A DNA stretch of 64,000 nucleotides from Brotonthovivens ammoniilytica (GCF_025566885.1 NZ_JAOQJQ010000001.1:434001-498000), one strand, 5' to 3'. Shown: positions 1 through 7,817, counted from the stretch's first letter. Notes: generated by a model not told the origin, from the sequence alone. A program made the numbers and translations.

Positions 1-1
1 A

Positions 2-1387
2 AAGCTGAAAAGAATCTATGCAGAGGGCGGGACGAATTGTCAGGCCGGTTTATATGAAGGCCAGAAGGTTTTGAAATCAGCCAGATCAGATGCACAGAAA
101 GTTGTTATTTTTCTGTCAGATGGAGAACCAACTTATTATTATGATAAAAATGGTAAGACACAGGGATCAGGAAATTTCGATGAGGGAGGAAAAAGTGCTT
201 CAGCGGCTTATAGCCAGGCAAAAAAAATGACAGATCTTTCCGGATTTTATACGGTTGGTATTTCAAAAAAAAGTGATACTGAGTTTCTGAAAAAACTTGT
301 GAAGCAGGTAAATGCCCGGGAAAAAGGAACATATCATGCAGATACAGCAGCGAAGCTCACAAAGATATTTGAGGATATTACAGCAGATATTACAGAATAC
401 ACCTGTCGGAATGTAACGATTACAGATACCCTTAGTGAATATGTGGAACTAGATGATGAAGATCCGGCATATTCTGTAACTGCTGTGGACAGTCAGGGAA
501 GGGATGTTGATTTATCTGAGGTGGATGTGGAATTTTCCTATGATAGTTCTGCCAGAACTGTAACGGTCCAATTTCCAAAAGATTTTGTACTGGATGCGGA
601 CGTAACTTATTCGATTCATTTTAATATCCATCCAAGTCAGAAGGCTTTTGATGAGTTTGCAGACAAGGGATATTCAGCTACAGGGAGTGCTAACAGCGAT
701 GCTTCGGGAAATAGTACAAGTTCCGGTAAAAAGGGATTTTTTTCAAATACATCGGCAGAGCTCACCTATACGTATGGAACCAGTGAGAATGCCCGTTCTT
801 ATACTGCTGAATATGAAGAGAAGCCCGTAATTCAGGTATCTGTACAGGATAAAAATGCATCGTTAACCATTAGCAAAGAAGTGCGCGGTGAAATGGGAGA
901 TAAGAAAAAAACGTTCTCATTTACAATACGTTTAAAGGATAAAAACAAAAATCCGGTTTCCGGGGAAGGAACCGGCATTCAGGCTGCTGTTTATGCCTGT
1001 GAAGGTGGAATTTTACCGGGAGTAACCGGAGTGGAAGCACCAGAGCAGTCATCGGTGGAATTTGAGAAGGACGGGACTGCTGTGGTCAGTCTGAAACACG
1101 GGCAGACGCTTACTATTAAAAATCTTCCAGACGGATATTTCTTTGAAGTAACAGAAAATGCAGAAGGAAACACAGGTTATACTGTGACCTACAATGGAGA
1201 GCAGTCAGATTGTGCTTCCGGTATTCTGGACGGAGATCAGACCGCAGCCGTTGTAAATCAAAAGGAGTATGTACCGGATACCGGTATTGTTGATGGGACG
1301 GCGGGAGATGGGATTCTTCCGGCTGCAGGGATACTTGCTGCGGGAGCGGTCTGTGGACTTATGTTAAGACGAAGAATGAAACACTAG
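2..1387 (+). CDS. VWA-domain pilus adhesin, sortase-anchored (5' partial)
   Basis: This is the C-terminal part of a surface adhesin or pilus-tip protein. The frame is open from base 2, so the start lies outside the window and the TTG at 71 is internal. The visible N-terminal part is the second half of a von Willebrand A domain (VVIFLSDGEP), so the MIDAS DxSxS loop is not seen. A beta-rich, Ser/Gly-containing linker and a Spy0128/FctA-like domain (ASLTISKEVRGEMGDKKK) follow. The C terminus is a sorting signal: VPDTG, a hydrophobic segment and RRRMKH. It heads a pilus operon and ends one base before the signal peptidase-like gene. Known FctB/RrgA-type tip adhesins combine VWA and pilin folds; a tip role here is inference. 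Confidence 0.85.
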   Translation, partial: KLKRIYAEGGTNCQAGLYEGQKVLKSARSDAQKVVIFLSDGEPTYYYDKNGKTQGSGNFDEGGKSASAAYSQAKKMTDLSGFYTVGISKKSDTEFLKKLVKQVNAREKGTYHADTAAKLTKIFEDITADITEYTCRNVTITDTLSEYVELDDEDPAYSVTAVDSQGRDVDLSEVDVEFSYDSSARTVTVQFPKDFVLDADVTYSIHFNIHPSQKAFDEFADKGYSATGSANSDASGNSTSSGKKGFFSNTSAELTYTYGTSENARSYTAEYEEKPVIQVSVQDKNASLTISKEVRGEMGDKKKTFSFTIRLKDKNKNPVSGEGTGIQAAVYACEGGILPGVTGVEAPEQSSVEFEKDGTAVVSLKHGQTLTIKNLPDGYFFEVTENAEGNTGYTVTYNGEQSDCASGILDGDQTAAVVNQKEYVPDTGIVDGTAGDGILPAAGILAAGAVCGLMLRRRMKH

Positions 1388-1388
1388 T

Positions 1389-1949
1389 ATGAGAAAGCAG
1401 GAACGAAAAAATACAAAAGAACAGGTCCGAAGAAAAGAACGGGTTTCCCGGGCAGGGACAACACTTGCTGGTGACTTGATGTATCTGTTGTTAAAAATTC
1501 TTTTAATAGCCGCCGTTATGGGGATGATGTTTTTCTTTGTATTCGGTACGGCGCGATGCAGCGATGATTCTATGTCGCCTGCTGTAAAAGCCGGAGATCT
1601 GGTGATTTTTTATCGGTTATACAAAGATTACAAAGCCGGAGATGTTGTGGTACTGGAGCAGGATGGAGAGAAACAGATAAGAAGAGTTGCAGCGGTGGCA
1701 GGTGACACAGTGGACATAACAGAAGAAGGACTAGTAATCAACGGCTATCTTCAGCAGGAAACCGGTATCTATGAGGAGACACTGGCTTACACAGAAGGAA
1801 TTACCTTTCCGTTAACGGTAAAAACCGGAGAAATCTTTGTACTGGGAGACCGGAGAGAAAATGCGAAAGACAGCCGTATCTATGGCTGTGTAGAGATTCA
1901 GGATACTTATGGATGTGCAGGTATCATGATCAGAAGAAACAGTATATAA
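1389..1949 (+). CDS. Signal peptidase I-like protein of the pilus operon
   Basis: This 186-residue protein belongs to the S26 signal peptidase family. It has a basic cytoplasmic N terminus and one membrane segment (about residues 31-53). The catalytic serine box is present (DDSMSP, Ser61). The box that normally holds the catalytic lysine (KR, then five residues, then GD) reads RRVAAVAGD, so Arg98 stands at the Lys position with spacing preserved. A late GDRRENAKDSR box is also conserved. The gene starts directly after the adhesin stop. Signal peptidase-like proteins are known partners in Gram-positive pilus assembly, some without the catalytic dyad. Whether this one cleaves is unclear, and a chaperone role is possible. 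Confidence 0.85.
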   Translation: MRKQERKNTKEQVRRKERVSRAGTTLAGDLMYLLLKILLIAAVMGMMFFFVFGTARCSDDSMSPAVKAGDLVIFYRLYKDYKAGDVVVLEQDGEKQIRRVAAVAGDTVDITEEGLVINGYLQQETGIYEETLAYTEGITFPLTVKTGEIFVLGDRRENAKDSRIYGCVEIQDTYGCAGIMIRRNSI

Positions 1950-2000
1950 ACCAGACAATATGTTTGTTTATATAAAAAAGCAGAACGAGAGGAGACAAAA

Positions 2001-3095
2001 ATGATGCGAAGAAAAAAATGGAAAGCGGTATTTCTGGCAGGAGTTATGAGTACCGTTATGTGTGCAGGCGCTGTTGTGCAGGCCGCTGAAACAAAGCAGA
2101 GTGAAACCACACAAAACAGCGGCACAACAGAAGATGCGGCGTCAAAAGTGCCGGGGGTGAAAGCCCAGGTTACAAAAGTACTGAATGTAGCAGAAGGAAC
2201 AGAGGTTCCGGATGTAACCTTTTCCTTTGAGGCAAAACCAAAGACAGAAGATGCAGCAGATGTTACGATTTCCGATATCAGCTTTGATAAAGAAAGCGAA
2301 AAGGGAAATTTAGATCAGGGCGTTTATCATGTGGCTGGGACCGGAGCCATGGAATTTGCCAAGTTTGACCATGCAGGCGAATATGTATATGAAGTATCAG
2401 AGAAGACAGGAAATGCAGATGGAGTAACATATTCAACAGAAAAATATGATCTGCATGTATATGTAGCTAATAAAGGTAAGGATGGGCTTTATATAAAAGC
2501 TCTGACAGCAACAAATAGTAATGGAAAAAAAGTAACGGATCTGAAGTTTGTTAATACATATGTCAATAATAATGCATCGTTATCTATTGCCAAAAAAACT
2601 ACTGGAGAACTGGCCGACAAAACGAAAGACTTTACATTTAAAATAACATTTACCAAAGCGGCCACTACAGATCAGACTGTCTATGAAGGAAAAATAGGTT
2701 CAGAAGCTGTCAGATGTGAGGCAGGAAAAGAGACGGAATTTCAACTTCATGATGGTGAGACACTGGTATTTGAAAAGCTTCCAGCCGGTACAAGATATGT
2801 AGTAGAAGAAGTGGGACAAAAAGATAATTATACCCCCAGCGTTGTTGTAAAAGAAAATGGAACAATGTTTGAAAAATCAGTAAGAAATGAAGCGGATAGT
2901 CTGGCTACCGCAGATTCTGGTAAAACCAGCCTGGTGGGCGAAAAGGAAAACAGCGCAGTATTTACAAATGCATACCAAGACCATCCCATTACCGGTTTGT
3001 TTATGAATAATTATCCGATTTTCCTTCTGGGGGCAGCATCCGTGTGTGCAGTTGTGCTTCTGGCTGTTGTAAGCAGACGAAGATTTTATCGCTAA
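2001..3095 (+). CDS. FctA/Spy0128-type pilin, probable pilus backbone
   Basis: This 364-residue surface protein starts with a signal peptide (basic MMRRKKWK, hydrophobic core, cleavage after VVQAA). Two pilin-type modules follow: the first, about residues 50-190, ends with the DLKFVNTY signature of the streptococcal pilin isopeptide-linkage domain, and the second runs about 190-320. The C terminus carries a sorting motif (HPITG), a membrane segment and RRRFYR. An AGGAG ribosome binding site precedes the ATG at 2001. Such domains form intramolecular Lys-Asn isopeptide bonds and are polymerised by a dedicated sortase. The sortase gene lies 19 bases downstream, so this is the best candidate for the shaft subunit. 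Confidence 0.85.
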   Translation: MMRRKKWKAVFLAGVMSTVMCAGAVVQAAETKQSETTQNSGTTEDAASKVPGVKAQVTKVLNVAEGTEVPDVTFSFEAKPKTEDAADVTISDISFDKESEKGNLDQGVYHVAGTGAMEFAKFDHAGEYVYEVSEKTGNADGVTYSTEKYDLHVYVANKGKDGLYIKALTATNSNGKKVTDLKFVNTYVNNNASLSIAKKTTGELADKTKDFTFKITFTKAATTDQTVYEGKIGSEAVRCEAGKETEFQLHDGETLVFEKLPAGTRYVVEEVGQKDNYTPSVVVKENGTMFEKSVRNEADSLATADSGKTSLVGEKENSAVFTNAYQDHPITGLFMNNYPIFLLGAASVCAVVLLAVVSRRRFYR

Positions 3096-3114
3096 ACAGA
3101 TGCAGATATAGCAT

Positions 3115-4056
3115 ATGAAAAAACGGAAGTGTCAAAATTTTTTTGAAAGAATGAAAGTTCTGGGAAAACGGGCAGTGCTGGCAGCAGATGCCGCTGTTAA
3201 TACAGCGGCAATGGCTGTCTGTCTGATTTTCGCGGCGTATGCGGCATATGTATTTTGGGATACGCGTACCTTGTATCAGAAAGCAGACTCAGTTGTTTAT
3301 GAAAGCTATAAACCTCAGGCGGACGCAGATTCCTTTTCGGAATTAAAAGCGGTGAATCCGGAAGTGTTTGGCTGGCTGACAGTATACGGAACAGAAATTG
3401 ATTATCCTTTAACACAGGCAGACAATAATTCAAAATATGTGAATACGGATGCCAAAGGAGCTTATTCGCTTTCTGGAAGTTTATTTCTGGATTGTAACAA
3501 TGCATCTGATTTTTCCGATTTTAATAGTATTATCTATGGACACCATATGCAGGAAGATACGATGTTTGGGGAGTTGGATAAGTTTGCAGAGGAAGATTTT
3601 TTTGAGGAACATCAATATGGCAGTTTGTATTTTGATGGGGCGGATCATGGAATAGAAATTTTTGCTTTTTTCTATGCAGATGCCTATGATTCTGTAGTTT
3701 ATAATACCGGAATTACAAAAAAAAGTGACAGACAGTCTTTTCTTGACCGATTAAAGGAACAGGCAGAACAGTACCGGGAAACCGGTGTCACTTCCCAGGA
3801 TCACATTGTGCTGCTGTCTACATGTACTTCTGACGATACCAATGGAAGAATACTGCTAGCAGCACGTATCAGTTCAGAAAATTTTGAAGATCCGTTTCAA
3901 AGTGAAAAACAGGAGCAGAAGAATAAAACTGCAGACAGCGGCTATGAAATTGCCGCATTGTATAAGCTGCCGGTATGGTGTTATTTCTTTTTTCTGTTAC
4001 TTATTTCTTTGGGATTAATGATAATGTTAAAAAGAAAACGGAGAAACGGCAGTTAA
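3115..4056 (+). CDS. srtB: Class B sortase
   Basis: This 313-residue membrane-anchored cysteine transpeptidase has an N-terminal membrane segment (about 29-48) and a class B catalytic core. The His motif is IYGHHM (His143/144). The nucleophile motif is LLSTC (Cys237), followed by the catalytic Arg in NGRILL (Arg245). A second membrane segment lies at the C terminus (about 286-305), followed by KRKRR, which is unusual for short secreted sortases but common in pilus-type enzymes. It lies between two pilin genes and presumably joins the VPDTG, HPITG and VVKTG-type substrates of this operon. Substrate choice is inference; the enzyme class is well supported. Confidence 0.92.
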   Translation: MKKRKCQNFFERMKVLGKRAVLAADAAVNTAAMAVCLIFAAYAAYVFWDTRTLYQKADSVVYESYKPQADADSFSELKAVNPEVFGWLTVYGTEIDYPLTQADNNSKYVNTDAKGAYSLSGSLFLDCNNASDFSDFNSIIYGHHMQEDTMFGELDKFAEEDFFEEHQYGSLYFDGADHGIEIFAFFYADAYDSVVYNTGITKKSDRQSFLDRLKEQAEQYRETGVTSQDHIVLLSTCTSDDTNGRILLAARISSENFEDPFQSEKQEQKNKTADSGYEIAALYKLPVWCYFFFLLLISLGLMIMLKRKRRNGS

Positions 4057-4069
4057 AAAGGAAATGTGT

Positions 4070-4723
4070 ATGAAAAAAATTCGAATAAAATATTATGGCT
4101 TTTTTCTGCTTCCGCTCTGCTTTCTGCTGGTGTTTTGCGGCAGGGTGCGGGCGGCGGAAAGTTCTGTTTCCGTATCGATTCCAGTGGAACAGGTCTTTCA
4201 GACAGAGAATCAGATACCGGAAGAGCTGGACAGAACCTTTCAATATGAATTTAAGGCTTTGAATTTATTAAATCCCATGCCGGAAGGGATTCAGGATAAT
4301 AGTTATATTTTTACAATAGAAGATAATCTTACTGTGAACATTGGAGATATCGTATATACACATGGCGGAGTATATAAATATCAGCTTCGGCAGCTGACCG
4401 GACAAAAACAGCAGGGCTATATTTGTGATGAACAGGTATATCAGCTGGAAGTATATGTTAAAAATGATCCGGCCGGAGGGCTTCTGGCAGAAGTAATTGT
4501 CAGGAATGAGGATGGAGAGAAAACAGGTCATCTTAAATTTGTAAATACCTATCAAGGTGATGATACCTCCCGGATAGATACAGGCAGTGTGGTAAAAACA
4601 GGAGATGAACAAAAGATGGTTCAATGGGGAATACTTTGTGCTGCAGTGATTGCGGCCATTTGTCTTCTGGCTGGAATCAGGCGGAAGAGAGAAAAAGCAG
4701 GAATGGAAGTAAAAGAATATTAA
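4070..4723 (+). CDS. Small FctA-type pilin, possible basal or minor subunit
   Basis: This is a secreted pilin of about 217 residues. The start at 4070 is preferred over the ATG at 4064 because AAAGGA at 4057-4062 is then correctly spaced. A signal peptide (MKKIRIKYYG, hydrophobic core, RVRAA) precedes one Spy0128-like module that ends in GHLKFVNTY, nearly the same signature as the larger pilin. The C terminus has VVKTGDEQ, a membrane segment and RRKREK, a sorting-signal layout common in Lachnospiraceae. It is the last gene of the pilus operon. By analogy with FctB-like subunits it could be the minor or cell-wall anchor pilin; that role is not shown by the sequence. Confidence 0.8.
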   Translation: MKKIRIKYYGFFLLPLCFLLVFCGRVRAAESSVSVSIPVEQVFQTENQIPEELDRTFQYEFKALNLLNPMPEGIQDNSYIFTIEDNLTVNIGDIVYTHGGVYKYQLRQLTGQKQQGYICDEQVYQLEVYVKNDPAGGLLAEVIVRNEDGEKTGHLKFVNTYQGDDTSRIDTGSVVKTGDEQKMVQWGILCAAVIAAICLLAGIRRKREKAGMEVKEY

Positions 4724-4742
4724 TTTTCAATAAAAAAGTAAT

Positions 4743-4881
4743 AAGGGGCTGTAAAAAAACTCCCCTAAAAGAAAAATCGCCCAGACCGTGAGGCCTGAGC
4801 GATTTTTTGGCATAATTAATTATGTGACTAAATAAAAATACCAATAATGATTTAAGTTAGGGACTTATTTTACAACCCCTT
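4743..4881. mobile_element. MITE-like element with terminal inverted repeats
   Basis: A 139-bp non-coding segment is bounded by imperfect inverted repeats of about 24 bp. The left end begins AAGGGGCTGTAAAA at 4743 and the right end finishes TTTTACAACCCCTT at 4881. Inside, at 4772-4787 and 4792-4807, lies a 16-bp near-perfect hairpin with T-rich flank that can also terminate the pilus operon. No clear target-site duplication is seen and no transposase is nearby. The parent insertion sequence family is not assigned. Confidence 0.6.
4772..4809 (+). terminator. Rho-independent terminator-like hairpin inside the element
   Basis: The arms AAAAATCGCCCAGACC and GGCCTGAGCGATTTTT pair with two G-U or mismatch positions around a GTGA loop and run into T residues. 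The A/T-symmetric arms allow it to work on either strand, so it may end both the pilus operon and the toxin transcript from the right. Confidence 0.6.
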
Positions 4882-4882
4882 G

Positions 4883-4946
4883 TTTGATCTTTGGAAAAAA
4901 GAACGGATATGAATATTTTTTTGGATTTATGGTGCAGTTATGGTAT
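4883..4946 (+). repeat. 64-bp direct repeat, left copy
   Basis: This copy matches 5795-5858 at 63 of 64 positions (T/C difference in ATGGTGCAG versus ATGGCGCAG). It abuts the MITE-like element on its left and ends 3 bases before the toxin stop codon. The promoter present in the right copy is broken here: the -10 position reads TATTTT. Its open frame reads LIFGKKNGYEYFFGFMVQLW. Confidence 0.9.
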
Positions 4947-4949
4947 TTT

Positions 4950-5279
4950 TTAAAGATTATGTTTGCTTTTGCGCTTGGAAGCTTCCTGATAGACCTGGTT
5001 GTCTGCTCTTACGGATACGATAATGATTGTCATGACGCCTTGCTTTTCTTCCACAGAGTAGACAACACGGATGCCAATTCCACGGAATTTGATTTTAAAA
5101 AGACCTGTCAGATTAGAATCGTCTTTATTCCCAAGCGGCTTTCCATATCCGCCTTGATAAATGGAGACCGGGTTCTGGCTGACTTTCTGGATTCCTTTCA
5201 CGACCTGCGGACGGACAGAGTGATCCAGCTTTTTCATATCGGTGAGTGCTTCGGGGATGAAATTAATCTGGTAGTTCAT
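4950..5279 (-). CDS. RelE/ParE-family toxin
   Basis: This 109-residue protein has the layout of RelE-superfamily mRNA interferase or ParE-like toxins: a basic helix pair (DMKKLDHSVRPQVVKGI), then GYGKPLGNKDDSNLTGLFKI and the core strand FRGIGIRVVYSVEE, ending in VVSVRADNQVYQEA. Its start overlaps the end of the antitoxin gene by 4 bases (ATGA-type coupling), as expected for a toxin-antitoxin operon. The stop codon lies 3 bases from the left direct repeat, so the whole module looks inserted. RelE versus ParE activity cannot be settled from the sequence. Confidence 0.85.
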   Translation of the reverse strand: MNYQINFIPEALTDMKKLDHSVRPQVVKGIQKVSQNPVSIYQGGYGKPLGNKDDSNLTGLFKIKFRGIGIRVVYSVEEKQGVMTIIIVSVRADNQVYQEASKRKSKHNL

Positions 5280-5599
5280 TCGATTTCTAATTCCTCCGCT
5301 TCTTCAATTTCGGAATCGGAAATTCCAAGGTCAGCCATTGCATCATGGAAAGAGATGGTGTGTTCCAAGGCACCGCCGTTGATTCGTTCCTGTGCCAGGA
5401 GCAGGAGACGGTAGTCTTCTTCAATGTCAGACAGACGTTCATATTCCTCCGGGGAGAGAATAACGGCAGAAGGCGCATTGTTTTTTAAAACGACAAGCTG
5501 GCGTTCCGTCCGCAGGCGGTCAAAAATTTTGGAAGCCTGCCCTTTGTTAAACTGGGTGACAGAAACGAGGCTGTTTAATAGATCAGAAGTAATAGCCAT
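5276..5599 (-). CDS. Phd/YefM-family antitoxin
   Basis: This protein of 107 residues has the N-terminal DNA-binding fold of Phd/YefM antitoxins (SVTQFNKGQASKIFDRL, then QLVVLKNNAPSAVILSPEEYERL) and an acidic toxin-binding tail (SDSEIEEAEELEIE). The start at 5599 is chosen because AAAGGAGG lies just upstream on the minus strand; the upstream ATG at 5623 has no such site. It is the first gene of the module and should repress its own promoter at 5632-5660. Confidence 0.88.
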   Translation of the reverse strand: MAITSDLLNSLVSVTQFNKGQASKIFDRLRTERQLVVLKNNAPSAVILSPEEYERLSDIEEDYRLLLLAQERINGGALEHTISFHDAMADLGISDSEIEEAEELEIE

Positions 5600-5631
5600 T
5601 TGTGATTCCTCCTTTTGCTGCACTTTTCTTT

Positions 5632-5660
5632 AGTATATGCGAAAAGCAGCGTTTTATCAA
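5632..5660 (-). promoter_or_regulatory. Toxin-antitoxin promoter
   Basis: On the minus strand, TTGATA (5655-5660) and TATACT (5632-5637) are separated by 17 bases, upstream of the antitoxin ribosome binding site. Confidence 0.65.
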
Positions 5661-5794
5661 TAGGAGGAAAAGAAAATATATCGAGAAATTATAATGTGAT
5701 TTTGTTGTAATTGATACAAATCTTAATAAATTTATTATTCAGAATCTTTTTGCCATATAAATATAATGAAGAAATGCCGATGCAGGAGGATTTA

Positions 5795-5858
5795 TTTGAT
5801 CTTTGGAAAAAAGAACGGATATGAATATTTTTTTGGATTTATGGCGCAGTTATGGTAT
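5795..5858 (+). repeat. 64-bp direct repeat, right copy
   Basis: This is the right-hand partner of 4883-4946, and the two start points are 912 bp apart. It has a GCAGGAGG ribosome binding site upstream (5782-5789) and contains the promoter of the cupin gene. Because upstream signals are intact here and missing at the left copy, the right copy is probably the original one. Confidence 0.9.
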
Positions 5859-5888
5859 GATTTAAGAAATATAAGAATCGGAGGATGA
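5796..5888 (+). pseudogene. Short open frame or gene-start remnant in the repeat
   Basis: A TTG-start frame of 30 codons follows a good ribosome binding site and ends 4 bases before the cupin ATG. Its beginning (MIFGKKNGYEYFFGFM) resembles the start of DUF47/PhoU-like phosphate regulators, which often begin with a KK..YF pattern, and then diverges. It may be a truncated gene start or a short leader peptide; both readings are inference. Confidence 0.3.
5833..5861 (+). promoter_or_regulatory. Promoter of the cupin gene
   Basis: TTGGAT (5833-5838) and TATGAT (5856-5861) are separated by 17 bases and lie upstream of the cupin gene. The equivalent -10 in the left repeat copy is TATTTT. Confidence 0.55.
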
Positions 5889-5892
5889 GAAC

Positions 5893-6210
5893 ATGAAAAC
5901 AGAGCAGCATCAGGGAGCAAAAGGTATGTACACAGTAAAGCACCTGCTTGGTGAAACAGAATTGAACGGAAAATGTGGTCTGTATGCAGAAGTGACTTTA
6001 GAACCGGGATGTATTCTTGGTTATCATGAGCATCATGGAGAAAGCGAGACGTATTATCTTTTGTCCGGAGAAGGGTGTTATAATGATAACGGTGTTACGC
6101 GTCCGGTCAAAGCAGGTGATGTAACATTTACTCCGGATGGAAGCGGACATGATATAGAAAATACAGGAACGAAAGATCTTGTTTTTATGGCTTTGATTAT
6201 TTTTAACTGA
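5893..6210 (+). CDS. Small cupin-domain protein
   Basis: This 105-residue single-domain cupin has a first motif with the metal-ligand set HEHHGESETYY and a glycine after the usual spacing (LSGEGCYND). The second motif is PDGSGHDIENTG with one His. A GGAGG site precedes the ATG. Small cupins of this kind bind a divalent metal or small ligand and act as dioxygenases, isomerases or sensors; the substrate is not recognisable here. Confidence 0.8.
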   Translation: MKTEQHQGAKGMYTVKHLLGETELNGKCGLYAEVTLEPGCILGYHEHHGESETYYLLSGEGCYNDNGVTRPVKAGDVTFTPDGSGHDIENTGTKDLVFMALIIFN

Positions 6211-6251
6211 TAAATGAAACACTGATATAACAGGTTTAGAAAGCAGAGAGT

Positions 6252-6677
6252 ATGAAGAAAATTAAGTTATGCATTATGCTTTGTATGGTTCTGGCGGCGG
6301 GAGTTTTGCTGAACGCCTGTATGGGGAAAGCAGATAAAGCCCAGGAAGGCGGGGAACAGACAGGAAGCTGGCGGCAGGTTGATGCTAAGGATGCCGCTTT
6401 GCTGATGGAAGATGCATCGGATTATGTGATTTTGGATGTACGGACACAAGAAGAGTATGACCAGGGGCATATTAAAGGAGCAGTTTGTATACCAAATGAA
6501 ACCATTGGAGAAGAGGTATCCGAAAAACTGCCCCAAAAAGATCAGACGATATTCGTATACTGCAGGAGCGGAAACAGAAGTAAACAGGCTTCGTCTAAGC
6601 TTGCAGCCCTGGGATATACCGATGTTGTAGAATTTGGCGGTATTTCTGACTGGGATGGAGAAATTGTGACAGAATAA
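6252..6677 (+). CDS. Rhodanese-like lipoprotein
   Basis: This 141-residue protein has a lipoprotein signal peptide with lipobox LLNAC (Cys23), then a rhodanese domain: VILDVRTQEEYDQGHIKGA and the active-site loop YCRSGNRS with the catalytic Cys. It would be a membrane-anchored sulfurtransferase or persulfide carrier outside the cytoplasmic membrane. A strong terminator starts 3 bases after the stop, so it is transcribed separately from the hydrolase. Confidence 0.9.
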   Translation: MKKIKLCIMLCMVLAAGVLLNACMGKADKAQEGGEQTGSWRQVDAKDAALLMEDASDYVILDVRTQEEYDQGHIKGAVCIPNETIGEEVSEKLPQKDQTIFVYCRSGNRSKQASSKLAALGYTDVVEFGGISDWDGEIVTE

Positions 6678-6679
6678 TG

Positions 6680-6738
6680 AAAAAGCAGAAAATGCGTTTT
6701 TACTGGTTGAAACAGGGAAGCGGTTTTCTGCTTTTTAG
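6680..6738 (+). terminator. Terminator after the rhodanese gene
   Basis: A perfect 13-bp stem (AAAAAGCAGAAAA at 6680-6692 and its complement at 6724-6736) ends in a T tract. Its position argues against the hydrolase gene starting at 6677. Confidence 0.7.
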
Positions 6739-6796
6739 CGTACATTTACCTGGAAGAAGACAGAAAAGTAAAAGGAAGATATGCAGGAGGTTTCAT

Positions 6797-7741
6797 ATGA
6801 TTATTTTTCTGATAATGATAATTATTTTATGCTGTCTGATGATTCTGGCAGCTTATATTTCTTACCGGAGAATTTTTTATTCCGGTCCCCGTCCTGACTG
6901 TCCGGACCACAGGATTCCGGATACAGACCAGTATCGTCCATATAAGGAAGAGATTCTGCGTTTGCTTTCTGAGGCGCTGGCCCTTCCATATGAATCGGTT
7001 GCCATTAAATCGTATGACGGTCTGACGCTGTACGGAAAATATTATCATGTGAAAGATCACGCCCCCCTGCAGATTATGTTTCACGGTTATCGAACTCCTC
7101 TGGCAGAACGGGACTTTGAAGGTGGTATGCAGATCAGCAGGCAGGCGGGGTGTAATTTTCTGCTGGTGGACCAGAGGGCTCACGGAAAAAGCCAGGGGCA
7201 TATTACCACATTCGGAATCAGGGAGCGCAGGGACTGCCTGTCCTGGATTACATATGCCCTTGAGCGGTTTGGGAAAGAAACAAAAATTACATTGTTTGGG
7301 ATTTCCATGGGAGCGGCCACTGTTTTAATGGCGGCAGACCTGGGGCTGCCAGAGAATGTTGCCGGCATTGTAGCGGACTGCGGTTATACGTCGCCGGAAG
7401 CAATTATAAAGTCTGTCATAGGTTCCATGGGGCTGCCAGGGTGTGTATACTTTTTTGTCCGTCTGGGAGCGGTATTATTTGCACACTTAAACTTAAGTGA
7501 GAGCGATGCTGTGAATGCTGTAAAACAATGCAGGATACCGGTTTTGTTTATTCATGGGGAAGATGACAGGTATGTTCCATGCAAAATGACAAAAGAACTG
7601 TACAACGCCTGCCTGGGAGAAAAGTATCTTCTTACTGTACCGGGAGCCGGCCACGGAATGAGTTTTTATGGAAACAGAAAAGAATATGTGCGGATGGTTC
7701 AGAAATTTGTAATGGAGAAATCAGAATTGAAAAATGAATGA
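6797..7741 (+). CDS. Alpha/beta hydrolase, membrane-anchored
   Basis: This 314-residue serine hydrolase starts at 6797, directly after GCAGGAGG; the longer open frame from 6677 runs through a terminator hairpin. One N-terminal membrane segment (residues 2-22) is followed by an alpha/beta-hydrolase fold: nucleophile elbow GISMGAAT, acid in FIHGEDDRYV and His in PGAGHGMSF. HGYRTPL supplies the oxyanion-type loop. It resembles the YfhR/BAAT-type hydrolases annotated as peptidases or esterases. The substrate is unknown. Confidence 0.88.
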   Translation: MIIFLIMIIILCCLMILAAYISYRRIFYSGPRPDCPDHRIPDTDQYRPYKEEILRLLSEALALPYESVAIKSYDGLTLYGKYYHVKDHAPLQIMFHGYRTPLAERDFEGGMQISRQAGCNFLLVDQRAHGKSQGHITTFGIRERRDCLSWITYALERFGKETKITLFGISMGAATVLMAADLGLPENVAGIVADCGYTSPEAIIKSVIGSMGLPGCVYFFVRLGAVLFAHLNLSESDAVNAVKQCRIPVLFIHGEDDRYVPCKMTKELYNACLGEKYLLTVPGAGHGMSFYGNRKEYVRMVQKFVMEKSELKNE

Positions 7742-7817
7742 AAAGAGGAGTTTTTAGTGTATTGATCAGGCAGAAAATGAAAAACTGACAGGGTTCGATT
7801 TTGTATTATGTAAAATC

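Noticed and set aside
71..1387. Independent 438-residue gene starting at TTG 71
   Set aside because: The frame is open to base 2 and encodes the middle of a VWA domain upstream of 71, so this is an internal codon of a truncated gene.
6677..6796. N-terminal extension of the alpha/beta hydrolase
   Set aside because: The segment is a terminator hairpin and the good ribosome binding site is just before 6797.
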